In this document: piece by piece, positions 15,210-17,610 of the stretch
How the letters are laid out: the number at the start of each line of letters is the position of its first letter
Position numbering within the stretch: the stretch's first letter is position 1
DNA from: Limnoglobus sp043757025
Lineage (GTDB): Bacteria; Planctomycetota; Planctomycetia; Gemmatales; Gemmataceae
Direction: 5' to 3'
Assembly (NCBI GenBank): GCA_043757025.1
Contig: JAYVQG010000330.1
Location: 1-17,610 of the forward strand
Length of the DNA: 17,610 bases
Notes under the pieces: model-generated
Told to the model about the DNA's origin: nothing
Databases searched by the model: none
What the model saw: only the letters and a program-made list of their open reading frames with translations
Made by a program: the position numbers and the translations under genes

Positions 15210-15989
15210 ATGCTTGATTCGATTGCACCCTATGTCGGCGAGCGCCTTGGCTTCTACGTCTACCTGTACGTCGATCCGCGCACGAACGAGCCGTTCTATG
15301 TTGGCAAGGGCCAAGGTGGACGCGCACTGGCGCACATTGCCGACACGAGCGAATCGCGGAAGGTCGCACGGATCAAGGAAATCCTAGCGGCGGGGCTCGA
15401 ACCGCGGATTGACATTCTGGTTCATCGCCTTCTCTCGGAGGAGGCCGCGTTTCGCATTGAAGCGGCAGTAATCGATGCAATTGGTCCTGACCGACTCACC
15501 AACGCGGTTCGTGGCTGGGAAAGCGGCAAAGTCGGGCGCATGCCGCTTTCCGAACTGGTCGCGCTGTACGGTGCCACGCCCGTGGACGTTGTTCATCCCT
15601 CACTGCTCATCCGCATCAACCGGCTGTATCGGTACGGCATCGGGGAGGCTGAGTTGTACGAAGCCACCCGTGGCATCTGGAAGGTCGGTGCCAAGAGGGC
15701 ACTCGCGCAGTATGCCTTTTCCATCTTTCATGGGGTGGTGCGGGCAGTCTTTGAGATCAAGAGTTGGCATCCGGAACGAACGACGCCGTACCACGTTCGT
15801 GTTTTTGAAGACCCGACGCCGATGCTGCGTCGCTGGGAGTTCGTCGGTAATCCAGCGGAAGCGAGCATTCGCAAGCAGTACGTTGGCCGCTCGGTGCAGC
15901 ACTATTTCAAGCAAGGTCTCCAAAGTCCTGTAGTGTATGTGAACTGCAACAGAATGCCGGCGAAAACGCGAACCAGCAATTGCACCTGA
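15210..15989 (+). CDS. GIY-YIG nuclease domain protein (LEM-3-like)
   Basis: This 259-residue protein begins at ATG 15210; a GTG at 15183 is possible, but the domain starts soon after the ATG. The nuclease domain shows GFYVYLYVDPR (14-24; the GIY strand), FYVGKG (29-34; the YIG strand), Arg38 in GGRAL, and the acidic residue in FRIEAAVID (Glu84), followed by Asn98. This is the pattern of the GIY-YIG group related to the LEM-3/ankle1 domain. The C-terminal half (AQYAFSIFHGVVRAVFEI, WEFVGNPAEA) is a family-specific extension. The natural end is probably YVNC; the last 13 residues are encoded by, and the stop lies inside, the left arm of the attC-like hairpin. The cellular role is unknown; it may act in DNA repair or defence. 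Confidence 0.8.
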   Translation: MLDSIAPYVGERLGFYVYLYVDPRTNEPFYVGKGQGGRALAHIADTSESRKVARIKEILAAGLEPRIDILVHRLLSEEAAFRIEAAVIDAIGPDRLTNAVRGWESGKVGRMPLSELVALYGATPVDVVHPSLLIRINRLYRYGIGEAELYEATRGIWKVGAKRALAQYAFSIFHGVVRAVFEIKSWHPERTTPYHVRVFEDPTPMLRRWEFVGNPAEASIRKQYVGRSVQHYFKQGLQSPVVYVNCNRMPAKTRTSNCT

Positions 15990-16063
15990 CCGGGGCCGCA
16001 TTACGGTTTCGCACGCTGCCAAGGTTTTGCAGCGGCCCCGGCAGGTGAGTTGTGTCGTTCGGC
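15968..16063 (+). other. attC-like recombination site (imperfect hairpin)
   Basis: The folded strand has the parts of an integron cassette site. The outer core boxes CGAAC (15969-15973) and GTTCG (16057-16061) pair. A 3-4 base unpaired spacer follows. Next, CAATT (15977-15981) pairs with 16048-16052 (one G-T pair), CACCTG (15983-15988) with CAGGTG (16042-16047), and ten bases (15990-15999) with 16032-16041. G15982 and A15989 are bulged on the same arm, like the extrahelical bases that fix attC polarity. A 32-base terminal segment remains. The right box GTTCGGC fits GTTRRRY at six of seven bases; the left box is degenerate. No integrase gene or second clear site is in view. Confidence 0.5.
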
Positions 16064-16109
16064 GGTGGGAGGCGGCCGCCTCGGGGCGGCGACTGACGAG
16101 GCGTAGAAG

Positions 16110-17123
16110 ATGACTATCGACATAGCATTTGTGGCCGCCGCGCTGAATGAACGGGCGTCGGGCCACCCGATCGGACAACTTCAGGAGACGCGCAAAGCCC
16201 TGAAGGGGTTTGATCGCCGTCCCGGCGATAAGCTCTTCTCCGCTCAGACTATCAACGCGGACTGGGCGTTCCACCACGGCGGCCGGACGGAGTTACAGTT
16301 CAACATCGGGCGGGAGGAGTCCGACGCCGGCGAAGTCCTGCGACACGGGGTTGCGTTCTCTTTCGAGCCGAGTCAGACACTCCCGACAATCGATGTCCTT
16401 GTGCCAAAGGCGGGGCTGTTCAACGACTACCTGCGGTCCAACCCGGACGACTTCGGTGACATGCGGATGTGGCACTGGTACAAGTCGCGCAGCGCCGACC
16501 GTCTGCCGGGGCCAATCCCGGAGTCGCTTACAGCCAAAGGCGTGTTTGTGTTCCTCGGCAAGTGTCAGCTAGCCGAGTCAATCGACTACGAGTTGATCTT
16601 GGCCGACTTCGATCGGCTCCTGCCCCTCTACCGGTACGTTGAGAGCGGCGGGGCGTACGAACCCGTCCCGCTCCCGGCCAAAACGGGCTTTGCGTTCAAG
16701 GCGGGTTGCTCGCCGAAGCCCTATGCGGCGACCGCGACGCTCGCTGCGAAAGTGCTAGACCTCGACCTCCGCCACAACCTGCTTCAAGGCAAGCTGGCCC
16801 AACACCTAGTCGCCGGGTACGGCGTCGAGAATGTGTCCACGGAGCAGGCGAGCGGAGCGGGTACACGGATCGATGCTGTGGTGCGGCAGGGGGATCAGTA
16901 TTGGTTCTACGAGATCAAGACCGCCCGGACGCCGCGGGTGTGCCTCCGCGAAGCCGTAGGACAACTCCTGGAGTATGCGTTCTGGCCGCGCGGTCAGGAT
17001 CCGGCGGCAAGCAGGCTGGTAGTAGTCGGGGAGTTGCCACTGGATGCCGACGCGAGCGAGTACCTGCACCGCCTGACAAGCGGTTTTGGCCTGCCGCTTG
17101 AGTATCTGTCGATGCCCCTGTAA
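16110..17123 (+). CDS. Putative PD-(D/E)xK nuclease with unknown N-terminal domain
   Basis: This 337-residue protein starts at ATG 16110 with GAGG 8 bases upstream, 46 bases past the attC-like site. The C-terminal third fits a restriction-endonuclease fold: RIDAVV (Asp255), a beta-turn, YWFYEIKTA (Glu268, Lys270), then REAVGQLLEYAFW (Gln285), the Q-containing helix seen in Mrr/PD-(D/E)xK families. The first 200 residues (ELQFNIGREE, FSFEPSQTLPTIDVL, MWHWYKSRSADRLPGPIP) match no domain I can name. They may recognise a substrate, as in other single-protein modification-dependent nucleases (inference). There is no membrane or signal segment. It may form a cassette array with the GIY-YIG gene. 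Confidence 0.65.
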   Translation: MTIDIAFVAAALNERASGHPIGQLQETRKALKGFDRRPGDKLFSAQTINADWAFHHGGRTELQFNIGREESDAGEVLRHGVAFSFEPSQTLPTIDVLVPKAGLFNDYLRSNPDDFGDMRMWHWYKSRSADRLPGPIPESLTAKGVFVFLGKCQLAESIDYELILADFDRLLPLYRYVESGGAYEPVPLPAKTGFAFKAGCSPKPYAATATLAAKVLDLDLRHNLLQGKLAQHLVAGYGVENVSTEQASGAGTRIDAVVRQGDQYWFYEIKTARTPRVCLREAVGQLLEYAFWPRGQDPAASRLVVVGELPLDADASEYLHRLTSGFGLPLEYLSMPL

Positions 17124-17140
17124 TGTAGTCGTCGAGGCAG

Positions 17141-17157
17141 ACCTAAGAACGTTAGGT
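17141..17157. other. Short hairpin after the PD-(D/E)xK gene
   Basis: ACCTAA pairs with TTAGGT around a 5-base loop, 18 bases after the stop. No T-run follows. The right arm contains GTTAGGT, which fits the cassette core GTTRRRY, but no attC fold can be built around it. Confidence 0.3.
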
Positions 17158-17221
17158 GAGCCTAAGTCTTTATCATCGTTGAATTTACGTTGATCGCGAT
17201 TCCCTCAGTACGTACCTTATC

Positions 17222-17256
17222 CGCGAGCCGTCACTCAAGCGGATTTTCGGCTCGCG
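17222..17256. other. 9-bp inverted repeat between convergent ORFs
   Basis: CGCGAGCCG (17222-17230) pairs perfectly with CGGCTCGCG (17248-17256) across a 17-base loop. It lies between the plus-strand nuclease gene and the minus-strand fragment that ends at 17280, where a shared 3' structure would be expected. No T-tail is seen on either strand. Confidence 0.4.
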
Positions 17257-17279
17257 ATGTCAAAGATCGATCGCTCGAC

Positions 17280-17549
17280 TCATGCCGGCGACACCGCTTC
17301 CACCGGCCCCGCGATTTTCTTCAACTTGTAGCCCAACTCCTTCGCTTTCCGATGCAGATTCCTTTCCTGTTGCTTCCGATGATCGATTACGAACTCCTCT
17401 TCGCTTCGCTTCTGATACTCGAGGCCGTACCGCATACCGTGTACAAGATGCGCGCCAAGCGACCGCAAGCACGCCTGAACGGCCCCTTTCAGGGCCGAAT
17501 CGTGGGTGATTGCGGGGCACGGTTCAAAACCCGGTTGCAGTTTTGCCAA
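17280..17549 (-). pseudogene. Possible transposase C-terminal fragment or small hypothetical ORF
   Basis: An 89-residue ORF opens with TTG at 17549, with an in-frame stop just upstream (near 17559-17561). The middle reads RSLGAHLVHGMRYGLEYQKR, then EEEFVIDHRKQQERNLHRKA and KELGYKL. The order resembles the end of IS110-type transposases (helix, G..Y......Y, basic helix, LGY.V). The similarity is weak, and the catalytic part and any terminal repeats are absent from the window. It could equally be an unrelated small gene. Confidence 0.3.
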
Positions 17550-17610
17550 ATAAGACCACTAAAAATTTGGTTCCGGCGTGATTGGAATTGGGCGAAATCG
17601 GACGTAAGTC

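Noticed and set aside
17141..17157. A second attC site using GTTAGGT at 17151
   Set aside because: The core matches GTTRRRY but no paired R''/L''-L' arms or bulged stem can be folded within 150 bases.
1..17610. CRISPR arrays, tRNA or rRNA genes
   Set aside because: No regularly spaced direct repeats of 25-40 bases and no recognisable cloverleaf or rRNA signature were seen on either strand.

Overview
The window looks like an accessory, partly decayed genomic region of a Planctomycetota chromosome, most likely family Gemmataceae (inference). Reasons: fairly high GC, a secreted leucine-rich-repeat protein with 24-residue VTDAGL repeats, a secreted DUF1573 protein, a Rex repressor of the Gram-positive/planctomycete type, and mobile-element primase/integrase remnants of a kind I associate with this group. 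No rRNA, tRNA or CRISPR array is visible.

Layout. (1) 1-1.9 kb, minus strand: debris of an integrative element. There is a truncated, internally deleted tyrosine-recombinase gene, a good intrinsic terminator, a frameshifted C-terminal end of a primase/helicase, and an unknown ORF now fused in frame to that fragment. (2) 1.9-10.7 kb, minus strand: a type I restriction-modification island. In transcription order it reads: a two-part hypothetical protein (apparently two ORFs joined in frame), hsdR, a HipA-like kinase, a DUF3037 protein, hsdM, a DUF433 antitoxin-like gene, a 40-residue stub of a DUF5615 PIN-like toxin, and hsdS. The last three genes overlap by 4 bases at each junction. A strong plus-strand intrinsic terminator sits between hsdM and the DUF433 gene. 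(3) 10.7-11.3 kb: more debris. There are a 9-bp triple repeat resembling the helicase tail of region 1, a C-terminal fragment of a type III-like restriction enzyme, and the C-terminal tail of another integrase. (4) 11.3-14.6 kb, minus strand: apparently resident genes for a secreted LRR protein, Rex and a secreted DUF1573 protein. (5) 14.6-15.2 kb: a non-coding stretch with a 21-bp minisatellite, flanked by an 11-bp inverted repeat. (6) 15.2-17.1 kb, plus strand: two nuclease-like genes, GIY-YIG and then PD-(D/E)xK. They are separated by an imperfect hairpin of about 96 bp with the layout of an integron attC site (paired core boxes, unpaired spacer, two bulged bases on one arm, variable loop). 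(7) 17.3-17.6 kb: a short minus-strand fragment that may be a transposase tail.

How it fits together. HsdR, HsdM and HsdS form a complete type I system (R2M2S2-type cleavage complex, M2S methylase). The HipA-like kinase/DUF3037 pair and the DUF433/DUF5615-stub pair lie inside the hsd operon, so the operon combines DNA restriction with candidate kinase and toxin-antitoxin functions. The flanking remnants of primase, integrase and another restriction enzyme mark the area as a repeatedly used defence and integration hotspot. The attC-like site makes the GIY-YIG and PD-(D/E)xK genes look like gene cassettes with no integron integrase in view.
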